Source: Clostridiales bacterium
GTDB taxonomy: Bacteria; Bacillota; Clostridia; Oscillospirales; Oscillospiraceae
Length of the DNA: 63,727 nucleotides
Direction of reading: 5' to 3'
Assembly: GCA_012719035.1 (NCBI GenBank)
Contig: JAAYBD010000034.1
Coordinates: forward strand, 1-63,727
The notes beneath the pieces are model-generated. The model was not told the origin of the DNA, did not search any database, and saw nothing but the letters and a program-made list of their open reading frames with translations. Numbering within the stretch: position 1 is the stretch's first letter; each line of letters starts with the position of its first letter. Of this stretch, positions 32,072 through 41,429 are shown in pieces. The position numbers were made by a program, and so were the translations under genes.

Positions 32072-33740
32072 CTCCTTTAGAAATATTTACATTTGTGTAA
32101 TAGAATCTGAGTATCTGCCGATAGTTCAGGTTGTGGTATTTCGCCATTGAATATGCGCCGTACTGACTCATACCGACATTGTGTCCCCATCCGCCGCCTT
32201 CTATAATAAACAGGTTCGGATCATTCGGTGATTGCTGTATGGTGTAATGTACGCTCGGAAGTTCCAGCGCGTTATTGCAATTAGACTTTGTGAGCGTCAC
32301 AGATCTTCCCTGTGCATCAGAAAAAACAATCTTGATTACGTTGTTCGTAGCCGAATACGTTGGCTGAGCCGAAACAACATCGCCCCCGTTGTATCCATAT
32401 GACCTTAATTTCGATGCGATAAAGGCACCTGTATACTGATAGCTCCATGTTTTACGTGAATTCATCGTTTTCGGAACATCCTCTTCAAACGGGTCTATAA
32501 CTCCCCGGCAGTACGGAAGTGCTGTAATAAAGATATTCTCGCTGTTCTCCGATCCTCCGCCGTTAGAAGAATAATAGAAGGTATTGCATATTGAGCCGTT
32601 ATATGTAACATATTCTCCGCGGGTAGCATCAACGGCGGCGTCGCTGTTGGCATTAGCGCCGGCTGTGCCGCTATACACTTGGGAATATGTATCCGCTGTG
32701 ACATCAAATCCATATTTGGAATAACTGCTCCCCACATTTGCCATAAAGTACGACCTTGCGGAAACTGCCTGGGCTTTAAGAGCCTCAATCGGCCAAGATG
32801 CAGACATTTCATACGGGACAACGCCCTTTATATAATCCTCAAGCTCAACGACATTTGTTACTGTGAGCTTATCGCTGACATATCGGAAGTATTCAAAATC
32901 TCCGTAATACGTTTTTTGCTTAAACCATGTCACAGCTTTACTGTTACCGGCAACAGGACGTATAGCAAGATTCGCGGAATCCCCCATGTCAAATTCAAAC
33001 AGAACTTTTGTCGTTCCCGTTCTCGTAACGGCAACGCAGCGGTTACTTCCCGTAAAAACATCACCGCTTATGCCCAGTGAAACACGCGCACTGTTAGCTG
33101 CACTCTGATTTTGGTAATTTCCTACCATAACGTAATAGGCGCCGTTTATGTAAGCCGGGAAACCATCCGCATACTGCGACGCAGCACTCTGTGCCGAGTT
33201 GAAATCACGGTAGGTATTTAAAAGCTTAATATGGTAACAGCCAACCGTCCCTCCGGAAACCGCCGTATTCACATTCGGCACCATTGTCAGCCTTGTTTCG
33301 GGTGTGCTTCCGACAGCGTGGAATACGCGGGAAGAATCGTAGTAACCGAATTGATAACCGCTTCCCACCTTGTTCTCAAGGCTCGCGGAGCTCAGAGCAG
33401 TGTTTCTGCCGTCAATATAATAATATAATCCAACTTTAACAGTATTGAGCCTGACTCTGACCGTTGTACCGTCATCTCCGCCATCGGGTATTTTTACAGA
33501 TGCCGCCTGACCCACCTGCTGAACACCGTCGCCGGTGATAGCGTATGAACCGCCTACAACCGAGATATTTCCGTTCTCTCCTACCGCATAGGCAGAACCG
33601 ATATCTCCGCTGATTGCATTATTCCCGTCATTGACATAAACCGTATCGGCCGCCAATGCTTCTCCTCCTGCCGCAAGTATCGAAAGAATAAGTGCTGCGG
33701 CAAATACTAATGACAGAAATCGACTTGTTTGATGTTTCAT
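32061..33740 (-). CDS. SpoIID/LytB domain protein with signal peptide
   Basis: A 559-residue exported protein. Residues 1-30 are a signal peptide ending in GEALAADT. The middle (about 165-245) has a SPOR-like part with YADGFPAYINGAYYVMVGNY. The C-terminal half is a SpoIID/LytB domain with LEDYIKGVVPYEMSASWPIEALKAQAVSARSY (given as a region near residues 300-335), DVTADTYSQVY, YYSSNGGGSENSENIF and GWGHNVGMSQYGAY. SpoIID is a lytic transglycosylase that removes stem-less glycans during engulfment; the usual SpoIID membrane anchor is replaced here by a cleavable signal and a long extra N-terminal part. It may serve in sporulation, or as a LytB-like wall hydrolase activator. Confidence 0.88.
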   Translation of the reverse strand: MKHQTSRFLSLVFAAALILSILAAGGEALAADTVYVNDGNNAISGDIGSAYAVGENGNISVVGGSYAITGDGVQQVGQAASVKIPDGGDDGTTVRVRLNTVKVGLYYYIDGRNTALSSASLENKVGSGYQFGYYDSSRVFHAVGSTPETRLTMVPNVNTAVSGGTVGCYHIKLLNTYRDFNSAQSAASQYADGFPAYINGAYYVMVGNYQNQSAANSARVSLGISGDVFTGSNRCVAVTRTGTTKVLFEFDMGDSANLAIRPVAGNSKAVTWFKQKTYYGDFEYFRYVSDKLTVTNVVELEDYIKGVVPYEMSASWPIEALKAQAVSARSYFMANVGSSYSKYGFDVTADTYSQVYSGTAGANANSDAAVDATRGEYVTYNGSICNTFYYSSNGGGSENSENIFITALPYCRGVIDPFEEDVPKTMNSRKTWSYQYTGAFIASKLRSYGYNGGDVVSAQPTYSATNNVIKIVFSDAQGRSVTLTKSNCNNALELPSVHYTIQQSPNDPNLFIIEGGGWGHNVGMSQYGAYSMAKYHNLNYRQILRFYYTNVNISKGVMA

Positions 33741-33809
33741 ATGTACTCCCTTTCGCTAATGTGACAAAAAAACAGCGCTTTAATTAGATAAATTCATCGT
33801 GAACATTTA

Positions 33810-33838
33810 TTGACACTAAGTGCTCACTGTGATAGGAT
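33810..33838 (+). promoter_or_regulatory. Promoter of asd-dapA-dapB
   Basis: TTGACA (33810-33815) and TAGGAT (33833-33838) are 17 bases apart, giving a leader of about 155 bases before asd. The leader is AT-rich and I see no lysine riboswitch or terminator in it. Confidence 0.6.
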
Positions 33839-33999
33839 TTCTCAAATAAAGAAAATAGCACACTAATTTAATCTTACTAATAGACATTATATTACAAAGT
33901 ACACTTGTTTTACAAGTCTTACTGCAAATTTTCAAAAAAGCATTATTTTAGGGCATCTTGAATATTATTTCTTAGCCTCACAGAAGGAAGGTCAGCTGA

Positions 34000-35091
34000 A
34001 TGAAAAAATACAAAGTTGGAATTATCGGCGGAACCGGAATGGTTGGTCAACGCTATGTTCTTCTAATGGCGGAACATCCGTGGTTTGAGCTGGCAGTAAT
34101 CGCCGCGAGCCCGCGCAGTGCCGGAAAAACCTATGAAGATGCAGTATCAGACCGTTGGGCTATGGATGCACCTATTCCGGAAAATTTTAAGAATATCCTT
34201 GTCAAGGATGCCGCCGCCGATATAGACGAGATAACGTCCATGGTCGATTTTGTTTTTTCAGCAGTCGATATGAAAAAGGACGATGTGATAGCGTTGGAGG
34301 AAGCCTACGCCAAACACGAATGTCCCGTTGTATCCAACAACAGCGCAAACCGCTGGACCCCCGATGTTCCCATGGTGATTCCCGAAATAAATCCGGAGCA
34401 TATAAGGGTTATCGACAGTCAGCGAAAGCGTTTGGGGACAAAGCGAGGATTTATCGCGGCAAAGTCCAACTGTTCAATCCAAAGCTATGTCCCCGCACTT
34501 CACCCTCTGCGTGAGGAATTTGGATTAAAGTCTGTTCTCGCCTGCACCTATCAGGCAATTTCGGGAGCTGGAAAAACCTTTGACCGCTGGCCGGAAATGG
34601 TCGATAACTGCATTCCGTATATCGGAGGAGAGGAAGAAAAATCCGAACGCGAACCTATGAAAGTCTGGGGCAAAGTCGAAAACGGAACTATAGCCTCGGC
34701 GCAAAAACCTCTCATAACCGCGCAGTGTCTGCGTGTCGCCTGCAGCGATGGTCATATGGCCGCAGTCTTTGCAAGCTTCGACAAAAAACCTTCAAAAGAA
34801 GAAATCATTGAGAGATGGGTCAATTTTAAAGGCCGCGCGCAGGAGCTCGCCCTCCCCACTGCCCCAAAACAATTCCTACACTATTTCGCTGAAGATAATC
34901 GCCCCCAAACCAAGCTTGACCGCAATCTTGAAAATGGAATGGCAATATCAATAGGGCGTCTGCGCGAAGATACACAATTTGATTATAAGTTTGTTTGCCT
35001 TTCCCACAACACACTCAGAGGAGCTGCAGGCGGAGCAGTTCTTCTCGCAGAACTGCTCTGTGCGGAGGCTTATATTGAAGCAATTCATTAA
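34000..35091 (+). CDS. asd: Aspartate-semialdehyde dehydrogenase
   Basis: The enzyme reduces aspartyl phosphate to aspartate semialdehyde, the branch point to lysine/diaminopimelate, threonine and methionine. The 363-residue protein is of the archaeal/fungal type: NADP loop GGTGMVGQRY, SNNSANRW, the catalytic Cys in AAKSNCSIQ, and QAISGAGKTFDRWPEM. This differs from the E. coli type, and it is common in Clostridia. AAGGAAGG precedes the ATG. dapA follows after 14 bases. Confidence 0.95.
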   Translation: MKKYKVGIIGGTGMVGQRYVLLMAEHPWFELAVIAASPRSAGKTYEDAVSDRWAMDAPIPENFKNILVKDAAADIDEITSMVDFVFSAVDMKKDDVIALEEAYAKHECPVVSNNSANRWTPDVPMVIPEINPEHIRVIDSQRKRLGTKRGFIAAKSNCSIQSYVPALHPLREEFGLKSVLACTYQAISGAGKTFDRWPEMVDNCIPYIGGEEEKSEREPMKVWGKVENGTIASAQKPLITAQCLRVACSDGHMAAVFASFDKKPSKEEIIERWVNFKGRAQELALPTAPKQFLHYFAEDNRPQTKLDRNLENGMAISIGRLREDTQFDYKFVCLSHNTLRGAAGGAVLLAELLCAEAYIEAIH

Positions 35092-35105
35092 GGAGGATTT
35101 ACTCG

Positions 35106-35996
35106 ATGAAAACACCTATATTCACCGGTGCTGCAACCGCAATCGTCACTCCGTTTCGCGAAAATAAAATCGACTTTGATAAAATGGAAGAGCTTATCGA
35201 ACTACAATATAAAGGCGGTGTTTCCGCAATTATAGTCTGCGGTACGACAGGCGAAAGTGCAACACAGCCGATCACAGAACACGAGGAACTCGTTGATTTC
35301 TGCGTTAGAAAAACGGCTGGCCGCATGAAAATAGTAGCCGGTGTCGGCAGCAATGATACTATGACAAGCGTCCGGCTTGCCGAAAGCGCAAAAGCATCGG
35401 GAGCCGACGGAATCCTCATGGTCACTCCATATTATAACAAAACCTCTCAGCGCGGACTTGTTCAGCACTTTACAACAGTTGCCGACCGCGTTGATATCCC
35501 CATGATACTCTACAACATCCCCGGAAGAACAGGAATTGGAATTACCGCTGAAACATACAAAATTCTTTCACAGCACCCAAACATAAACGGAACCAAGGAA
35601 GCATCCGGTGATTTCAGCCTGTTTTCACGCACCCGCGCACTCTGCGGAGATGACCTCTTCTTCTGGAGCGGCAACGATGATAATACTATACCAATGATGT
35701 CGATGGGCGCACTTGGCGTTATATCCGTTGCCTCAAATATCATTCCTCAGGTTGTCAGTGATATTTGCAGGTTCTGTTTAAACGGCGATTTAAAAGCTGC
35801 GACAGCTTTATACTTTAAATACGCCGATCTATTTGAAAAGCTCTTTATCGAGGTAAATCCTATCCCCATAAAAACAGCCATGAATCTGCTTGGAATGGAT
35901 GTGGGCAATTTGAGACTTCCTCTTTGCGAAATGGCTCCCGAAAATCTTGAAAAGCTTAAAAAAAGCTTGGTAAGCGCCGGTTTAGAGCTAAAATAA
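35106..35996 (+). CDS. dapA: 4-hydroxy-tetrahydrodipicolinate synthase
   Basis: DapA condenses pyruvate with aspartate semialdehyde, the first committed step to diaminopimelate and lysine. The 296-residue barrel has CGTTGESATQ (for the GTTGE motif), the Tyr of MILYNIPGRTG and the Schiff-base Lys of NGTKEASGD. Length is normal. AAGGAGG precedes the ATG. A hairpin lies between it and dapB. Confidence 0.96.
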   Translation: MKTPIFTGAATAIVTPFRENKIDFDKMEELIELQYKGGVSAIIVCGTTGESATQPITEHEELVDFCVRKTAGRMKIVAGVGSNDTMTSVRLAESAKASGADGILMVTPYYNKTSQRGLVQHFTTVADRVDIPMILYNIPGRTGIGITAETYKILSQHPNINGTKEASGDFSLFSRTRALCGDDLFFWSGNDDNTIPMMSMGALGVISVASNIIPQVVSDICRFCLNGDLKAATALYFKYADLFEKLFIEVNPIPIKTAMNLLGMDVGNLRLPLCEMAPENLEKLKKSLVSAGLELK

Positions 35997-36010
35997 AAAT
36001 CGATAGTTAT

Positions 36011-36040
36011 CATAAGGGGCGACGGCAATCGCCCCTTATG
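36011..36040 (+). terminator. Hairpin between dapA and dapB
   Basis: CATAAGGGGCGA (36011-36022) and its exact complement (36029-36040) form a 12-bp stem with a 6-base loop, 15 bases past the dapA stop. No T-run follows, so it probably tunes rather than stops expression of dapB. Confidence 0.6.
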
Positions 36041-36082
36041 ATTGATTCCAAAAGAAATAACAAATCAGAACGGAGGGCCACC

Positions 36083-36853
36083 ATGCCAAAGATAATAATA
36101 TCTGGCTGTAACGGAAGAATGGGGCAGGCAATCACTCGCTTATGTGCCGAAAGAGAAAACGTCACCATTGTTGCAGGATTTGATGTTAACGCCGTTAAGC
36201 TTTCAAACTACCCCGTTTACGCAGATCCAATGGAATACAGCGGAGAAGCAGATGCCGTTATCGATTTTTCAAACCCAGCTTCGCTCAAAAACCTGCTCGA
36301 TTATTGCACAGCTCGTAATATTCCGTGCATTTTATGCACTACTGGTTATTCCGATGAGCAATTGGTGCAGATATCGCACGCTTCAGAATCTATTCCCGTA
36401 TTTAGATCCGGTAATATGTCGCTTGGAATAAACCTTCTTACAGGACTTATCAAAAAAGCCGCCTCCGTATTGGGCGAAAATTACGATGTTGAAGTGGTAG
36501 AGCGTCATCATCGCACAAAAATCGATGCGCCAAGCGGTACAGCGCTTATGCTCGCAGAGGCTGCCGCTTCCTCTCTCCCCTATGAGTCCGAATATATTTA
36601 TGACCGGCATAGTGTAAGGCAAAAACGTGCAAAAAATGAAATCGGCATTTCTTCTATTCGAGGTGGGACCATCGTCGGTGAACATGAGGTTATTTTTGCC
36701 GGAACAGATGAAGTCATCGAGTTCAAACATACTGCCTATTCCCGCGATGTCTTTGCAAACGGGGCAATTGCCGCAGCCGTATTCTTGGCAAGTATTAAGA
36801 CTCCCGGTATGTATGACATGAATGATGTCCTCTCAAGTATACTGGATGTTTAA
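36083..36853 (+). CDS. dapB: 4-hydroxy-tetrahydrodipicolinate reductase
   Basis: DapB reduces the DapA product on the way to diaminopimelate, which is needed for peptidoglycan and lysine, and in spores for dipicolinate. The 256-residue protein has the NAD(P) loop GCNGRMGQ (8-15), CTTGYSDEQL, and the catalytic VVERHHRTKIDAPSGTA. I chose ATG 36083 because CGGAGGG precedes it and the protein starts MPKIIISGCNGRMG; the frame from 36038 would run through the hairpin. Confidence 0.95.
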   Translation: MPKIIISGCNGRMGQAITRLCAERENVTIVAGFDVNAVKLSNYPVYADPMEYSGEADAVIDFSNPASLKNLLDYCTARNIPCILCTTGYSDEQLVQISHASESIPVFRSGNMSLGINLLTGLIKKAASVLGENYDVEVVERHHRTKIDAPSGTALMLAEAAASSLPYESEYIYDRHSVRQKRAKNEIGISSIRGGTIVGEHEVIFAGTDEVIEFKHTAYSRDVFANGAIAAAVFLASIKTPGMYDMNDVLSSILDV

Positions 36854-36873
36854 ATGCACAGAGTATTTTAATT

Positions 36874-36918
36874 ATTGCAGAAAACGCACCGTTATATTTA
36901 CGGTGCGTTTTCTGCAAT
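36874..36918 (+). terminator. Terminator of the asd-dap operon
   Basis: A 19-bp perfect stem (ATTGCAGAAAACGCACCGT at 36874-36892 and its complement at 36900-36918) with a 7-base loop, 20 bases past the dapB stop. Confidence 0.85.
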
Positions 36919-36943
36919 AATCTTCGATAAAATGCTGCCAAAC

Positions 36944-36972
36944 TTGACAAATATCAGCATTTTTGATATCGT
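36944..36972 (+). promoter_or_regulatory. Promoter of the SLH-SGNH gene
   Basis: TTGACA (36944-36949) and TATCGT (36967-36972) are 17 bases apart; the start codon TTG is at 37001, 28 bases downstream of the -10. Confidence 0.55.
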
Positions 36973-37000
36973 CAATATTTAGTAAAGAGGGTGTATACAC

Positions 37001-38533
37001 TTGAAGAAACTAATTTCATTTGTTTTAATTTTCTGCATAATGTCGCTCGCCTGCCCTTTATTTTCAAATGCTGCGTCTGTTTCAGACTTTTCCGATGTGA
37101 TGCCAAATGACTGGTTTTACAGCGCAGTAAATTTTGTAGCGCAAAAGGGTATGTTCAATGGAACAAGCGCATCGACCTTTTCCCCCTCGGGCACTATGAC
37201 ACGCGGAATGTTTGTAACTGTTTTGGGACGTTACAGCGGAGCACCTGCTGTGAGCGAGGGCTGCATGCTTGGCGTCGTTAAAAAATCGGATGTCAATCTG
37301 AGGTCAGCCCCTTCTGCAGCGAACACCTCGGTTCTTGCCTGCTTGCAGATAAATTCACAGCTTGAAGTTTTGAAGACAGTCCCTGACTTAAATAATCCCG
37401 CTTATACGTGGCACCATGTTAAATACAAAGGTATTATTGGTTACATAAGAAGCGATCTTGTGTCTGTTGTTGACAGCGGCTTTTCAGATGTTCCTGCCTC
37501 CTCATATTACGGTTCTTACGTGCAATGGGCATTTTCAAACGGAATTGCCTCTGCAACCGGCACAGGAACATTTTCACCGGAACGCAATATAACGCGCGAA
37601 GAAATCTGCTCTATGCTCTATAATTTCGCAGGCTATAAGAATGTTCAGCTGAAGCCCTCTGTCCCCTCCGTCAGTTTTTCGGATAATGCCTCAATTTCTT
37701 CAAACTATGTTACAGCCGTTTCGATGATGCAGCAAACGGGTGTGGTAACAGGATATGGCGACGGCAGCTTTAAGCCGAAAGGCAGCGCTACGCGCGCAGA
37801 GGTTTCTGCAATGCTTATGCGCTTTATCGATGCTATCGGTTATAAACCTGTAATCGAATCCTCCCTTGACGCCTCCGGAAATTACATATTCGGCACAGAG
37901 GTTCCGCAAAAGGTTTCGGCAGGAGCCGACTACTTCTCTGACGCCTGCTTTATTGGACATTCGCTTGTCAATGGCATGAACAGCTACTTCGGGCTCAGCA
38001 ACGCGGATTTTTTTGCTGTGAACGGTGCTTCAGCTAAATATATGCTGACATATGATGGTTTTAAGCTTTCCACAACTCATACTGATGAGAGCGGAAATAT
38101 AGTTCCAGATACCGGTAAGCTTGAGACTGCACTTTCCCAAAAAAATTATGGTAAGGTATATATAATGCTCGGCGTCAATGAGATCGGCTCTCAACCCCAC
38201 CACAGACAAGCCTTTTCTTCAAACATGAGCGCACTTATCGACCTCGTCAGGAAAACCCAGCCGAATGCAAAGCTTTATCTTATATCTCTTACTCCCGTTT
38301 CTCAGGATTGCTCCGAAAGCCGTAAAGATGTGAACCGCGATAATAGCATCGCTTTTAATTCTGTTATCAAACAGTTATGCAAGGATAAAAAAGCATATTA
38401 TCTCAACGTCTTTGATCTTCTCTGCGACAATGATGGTTTCCTGCCGAAAAGTGCATGTATGTCAGACGGAATCCATCTTTTATCCCCCGAATACACAAAA
38501 ATTAAAAACTATCTATTTACACATACAATATGA
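37001..38533 (+). CDS. SLH-domain surface protein with SH3 and SGNH hydrolase domains
   Basis: A 510-residue exported protein. Residues 1-25 are a signal peptide (ends SNAAS). SLH repeat 1 lies at about 30-80 (FSDVMPNDWFYSAVNF...TRGMFVTVLGRY). An SH3b-like part follows at about 85-155 (SDVNLRSAPSAANTSVLACL and GYIRSDLVS). SLH repeats 2 and 3 are at about 160-275 (FSDVPASSYYGSYVQWAFSNG, TREEICSML; then TRAEVSAMLMRF). Residues 310-510 are an SGNH/GDSL hydrolase: FIGHSLVNGM in place of GDS, LGVNEIG, and a C-terminal DGIHLL with the catalytic Asp/His. SLH repeats bind pyruvylated wall polymers, so the hydrolase (perhaps a glycan deacetylase) should act at the cell surface. The start is TTG 37001 behind AGAGGGTG. 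Confidence 0.85.
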   Translation: MKKLISFVLIFCIMSLACPLFSNAASVSDFSDVMPNDWFYSAVNFVAQKGMFNGTSASTFSPSGTMTRGMFVTVLGRYSGAPAVSEGCMLGVVKKSDVNLRSAPSAANTSVLACLQINSQLEVLKTVPDLNNPAYTWHHVKYKGIIGYIRSDLVSVVDSGFSDVPASSYYGSYVQWAFSNGIASATGTGTFSPERNITREEICSMLYNFAGYKNVQLKPSVPSVSFSDNASISSNYVTAVSMMQQTGVVTGYGDGSFKPKGSATRAEVSAMLMRFIDAIGYKPVIESSLDASGNYIFGTEVPQKVSAGADYFSDACFIGHSLVNGMNSYFGLSNADFFAVNGASAKYMLTYDGFKLSTTHTDESGNIVPDTGKLETALSQKNYGKVYIMLGVNEIGSQPHHRQAFSSNMSALIDLVRKTQPNAKLYLISLTPVSQDCSESRKDVNRDNSIAFNSVIKQLCKDKKAYYLNVFDLLCDNDGFLPKSACMSDGIHLLSPEYTKIKNYLFTHTI

Positions 38534-38538
38534 AAATA

Positions 38539-38568
38539 AACCCGTTCGGAAATCCGAACGGGTTTTTT
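38539..38568 (+). terminator. Terminator between convergent genes
   Basis: AACCCGTTCGGA and TCCGAACGGGTT form a 12-bp stem with a 2-base gap and a run of Ts. It can serve both the SLH gene and the SPFH gene that ends 21 bases further on. Confidence 0.9.
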
Positions 38569-38588
38569 AAAGAGAAAAATAATCTTGG

Positions 38589-39485
38589 TTATTTTACTTC
38601 AGAACCGATAACTTCTTTTAATGATGTTGCAAGACCGGCAAGCCCCTGTATTTCCGAGGGAATAATGATTTTTGTTGCCTTGCCGTCCGCTGCCGCAGCA
38701 AATGCCTCGAGTGCTTTAATTTTGATAACCGCTTCCGAAGGCAGGCTTTCGTTGATTTTTCGTATACCTTCGGCGGTAGCTGTCTGAACTTTCAGTATAG
38801 CGTCTGCCTCACCTTCGGCTTTTAATATTTGCGACTGCTTTTGAGCATCGGCACGAAGGATTGCAGCTTCCCTTTCACCCTCTGCAATAAGAATTGCGGA
38901 CTTTTTTTCGCCTTCCGCCCTAAGTATGGACTCACGGCGCTCACGCTCAGCTTTCATTTGCTTTTCCATGGAGTCCTGAATCTCACGCGGCGGCAGGATA
39001 TTTTTTAATTCGACACGGTTTACCCTGATTCCCCAAGGGTCTGTCGCTTCGTCAAGGATAGTGCGCATTTCGGTATTGATAACGTCGCGGCTTGTCAAAG
39101 TCTGGTCAAGCTCCAGATCGCCTATAATATTACGGAGCGTGGTAGCTGAAAGATTCTCAATAGCGTTTATCGGATTTTCAACACCGTATGTGTAGAGCTT
39201 TGGATCAGTTATTTCAAAATAGAGGACGGTATCTATCTGCATTGTTACGTTATCTTTTGTAATAACAGGCTGGGGAGGAAAATCATAGACCTGTTCTTTC
39301 AAGGAGATTTTCTTTGCAATGGATTCAATAAACGGAATTTTGAAATGAAGTCCGACGTGCCATGTTGTGCTGTAGGCGCCCAGTCGCTCAATGACATACG
39401 CCTGTGCCTGCGGTACGACACGAATGTTACGTACTAAAATTATGAAAGCAATGACTATGAGTATAATGGGAACTACGTAATCCAT
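38589..39485 (-). CDS. SPFH/Band 7 domain protein (stomatin-like, QmcA type)
   Basis: The 298-residue protein has an N-terminal membrane helix (residues 3-20), an SPFH domain (RVVPQAQAYVIERLGAY, then LEDQTLTSR-like LELDQTLTSRDVIN and WGIRVNRVELKNILPPREI) and a long charged coiled coil at about 175-245 with many Ala, Glu and Lys. Such proteins form ring-like scaffolds in ordered membrane regions. It lies 56 bases behind an NfeD gene, the usual partner in bacteria, so the two probably work together on membrane organisation. Confidence 0.92.
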   Translation of the reverse strand: MDYVVPIILIVIAFIILVRNIRVVPQAQAYVIERLGAYSTTWHVGLHFKIPFIESIAKKISLKEQVYDFPPQPVITKDNVTMQIDTVLYFEITDPKLYTYGVENPINAIENLSATTLRNIIGDLELDQTLTSRDVINTEMRTILDEATDPWGIRVNRVELKNILPPREIQDSMEKQMKAERERRESILRAEGEKKSAILIAEGEREAAILRADAQKQSQILKAEGEADAILKVQTATAEGIRKINESLPSEAVIKIKALEAFAAAADGKATKIIIPSEIQGLAGLATSLKEVIGSEVK

Positions 39486-39541
39486 AAATACCTCCTCTTT
39501 CTGCCGTATCAGGCATACGGCCGCCTTTTCGCGGAAACATA

Positions 39542-40012
39542 CTATGCTTTTGTATTTTCAGCAAACTCTTTTACAGTCTGCGGCTGTACAATGAGCTTAA
39601 CACCCTCTATTGACTTGATGACAGTAATCGCATCTTTTTCAATAGGTTCACCTGTTTCACTTCTTGCGGTCCAAATTCTTCCTCCAACAGAAACGGTTCC
39701 CTTTCCTGTAACATTGTCGATGCTTTCGATAACCGTCGCAGTTTTGCCGATTACCATATCCGCGTTTGTGGGTTGTGCTTTTGTATTGACATATTTCTTT
39801 GCAAGCGGTCTTGTTAGAACAAGTGTTGCAACTGAAACAACTATGAACAGTGCTATCTGCAGCCACATAGGTGCATCAAAAAACGCACTGATAAGCGCTG
39901 CTATCGCGCCCAGAGCAAACCATATAGACGTAAGTCCTGCTGTTGCTCCCTCCGCCACAAGAAATACAGCAATAAGAACGGCCCAGACCACTATCATATC
40001 ATCCACAGACAT
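39542..40012 (-). CDS. NfeD family membrane protein
   Basis: A 156-residue NfeD-like protein of the short type. It has three or four hydrophobic helices in residues 5-85 and a C-terminal OB-fold domain with IGKTATVIESIDNVTGKGTVSVGGRIWTARS (given as a region near residues 88-118). I use ATG 40012, which lies only two bases after the run AAAGGGGG; GTG 40006 has better spacing and may be the true start. The SPFH partner follows. NfeD is thought to stabilise SPFH assemblies. Confidence 0.88.
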   Translation of the reverse strand: MSVDDMIVVWAVLIAVFLVAEGATAGLTSIWFALGAIAALISAFFDAPMWLQIALFIVVSVATLVLTRPLAKKYVNTKAQPTNADMVIGKTATVIESIDNVTGKGTVSVGGRIWTARSETGEPIEKDAITVIKSIEGVKLIVQPQTVKEFAENTKA

Positions 40013-40145
40013 TTCCCCCTTTTTCAGCGTACTTAATATGCATACTGAACTTTTGTTCATCTCTACATATATAGTATTACTATGGTACTACTATTCGGAG
40101 AAAATATCAACCCAATCGACGGTGTTTAGTTAGGAAAATACTGTT

Positions 40146-41429
40146 TTATGCTCTGTCCCTAATCGCTATGTCCTCTCTCTTGGGACCGGTCGAAATCATA
40201 TTTATTGGCACGCCGATAAGCTTTTCAATATACTCAACATATTGTTTGAGCTGCGGAGGAAATGAATTGTAATCCGTAACGCCTCTTACATCGCACTTCC
40301 AGCCCGGCAAGGTGTGGTAGACGGGCTTTGCCCTGCTGAGCTTTGAAGAAACCGGAAATTCTTTTGTCACTTCATCGCCGAGATCATATGCAACGCAAAT
40401 CTTGATTTCATCCATATAGCCAAGGACATCCACCGCAGTGAGAACTGCCTCTGTGGCCCCCTGCATACGGCAGCCGTATGCTGTTGCAACCCCGTCGAAC
40501 CAGCCTACTCTGCGCGGTCTGCCCGTAGTTGCGCCGTATTCGCCCTTATCTCCGCCAAGCCGGCGAAGAGTCTCTGCTTCGTCCCCGAACATTTCGGTAA
40601 CAAAAGCCCCGCCGCCCACCGCGCTTGAATACGCCTTTGTCACAGCAATAACGCCTTCGATTGCCGTAGGCGGTATCCCCGCGCCGACAGCACCATAACC
40701 TGCAATCGTATTTGATGAGGTTACATAGGGGTATATTCCAAAATCAGTATCTTTCAGCGTGCCTAATTGCCCTTCCAGCAAAATCTCCTTGCCCTCGGAA
40801 AGGGCGCGGTGAACAAGCTCTGCCGTATTTCCCACATAGGGTGCAATCAGTTCCCGCTGCTCAATCATTTCGCTGTAAAGCTCGTCCAGGTCCAGAAGCG
40901 GCTTATGATAAAGGTGCTCAAGAAGTGTGTTCTTTATTGTGCAGACGTTCAGCAAACGGCTTTTCAGCAGTTCATCATCAAAAAGCTCATTGACCTGAAA
41001 TCCGATTTTGGCAAACTTATCGGAATAAAACGGTGCAATGCCCGATTTTGTTGAACCGAACGCATTTCCTCCAAGCCGCTCCTCCTCATAAGCGTCAAAG
41101 AGTATATGGTATGGCATAACTATCTGGGCGCGCTCTGAAACGAGGATGTCCGGCGCAGGAACTCCGCGCTCCTTCAGAGCGTTAATTTCTTCGGTAAAGG
41201 TACGTATATTTAGCGCAACTCCGTTACCGATAATATTTGTTATATGTGGATAAAATACTCCCGATGGAAGCGAGTGCAGAGCAAATTTCCCATAGCCGTT
41301 AATAATGGTATGTCCGGCATTGGCGCCGCCCTGAAAGCGAATAACCATATCCGAGTTTTCAGACAGCATATCGGTTATTTTTCCTTTTCCCTCATCGCCC
41401 CAGTTTGCGCCAACTATAGCCTTAACCAT
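40146..41429 (-). CDS. purA: Adenylosuccinate synthetase
   Basis: PurA makes adenylosuccinate from IMP, aspartate and GTP, the first step from IMP to AMP. The 427-residue protein has NWGDEGKGK (9-17) with the catalytic Asp, GGANAGHT with the catalytic His, DFGIYPYVTSSNT, TTGRPRRVGWFD and the GTP-binding end. I chose ATG 41429 because GAGGTG lies six bases before it. It stands alone on the minus strand. Confidence 0.96.
   Translation of the reverse strand: MVKAIVGANWGDEGKGKITDMLSENSDMVIRFQGGANAGHTIINGYGKFALHSLPSGVFYPHITNIIGNGVALNIRTFTEEINALKERGVPAPDILVSERAQIVMPYHILFDAYEEERLGGNAFGSTKSGIAPFYSDKFAKIGFQVNELFDDELLKSRLLNVCTIKNTLLEHLYHKPLLDLDELYSEMIEQRELIAPYVGNTAELVHRALSEGKEILLEGQLGTLKDTDFGIYPYVTSSNTIAGYGAVGAGIPPTAIEGVIAVTKAYSSAVGGGAFVTEMFGDEAETLRRLGGDKGEYGATTGRPRRVGWFDGVATAYGCRMQGATEAVLTAVDVLGYMDEIKICVAYDLGDEVTKEFPVSSKLSRAKPVYHTLPGWKCDVRGVTDYNSFPPQLKQYVEYIEKLIGVPINMISTGPKREDIAIRDRA

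Noticed and set aside
33839-33999. Lysine riboswitch before asd-dapA-dapB
   Set aside because: The 160-base leader is AT-rich, has only a small CTTGT/ACAAG stem, and lacks the long multi-stem core and a terminator.
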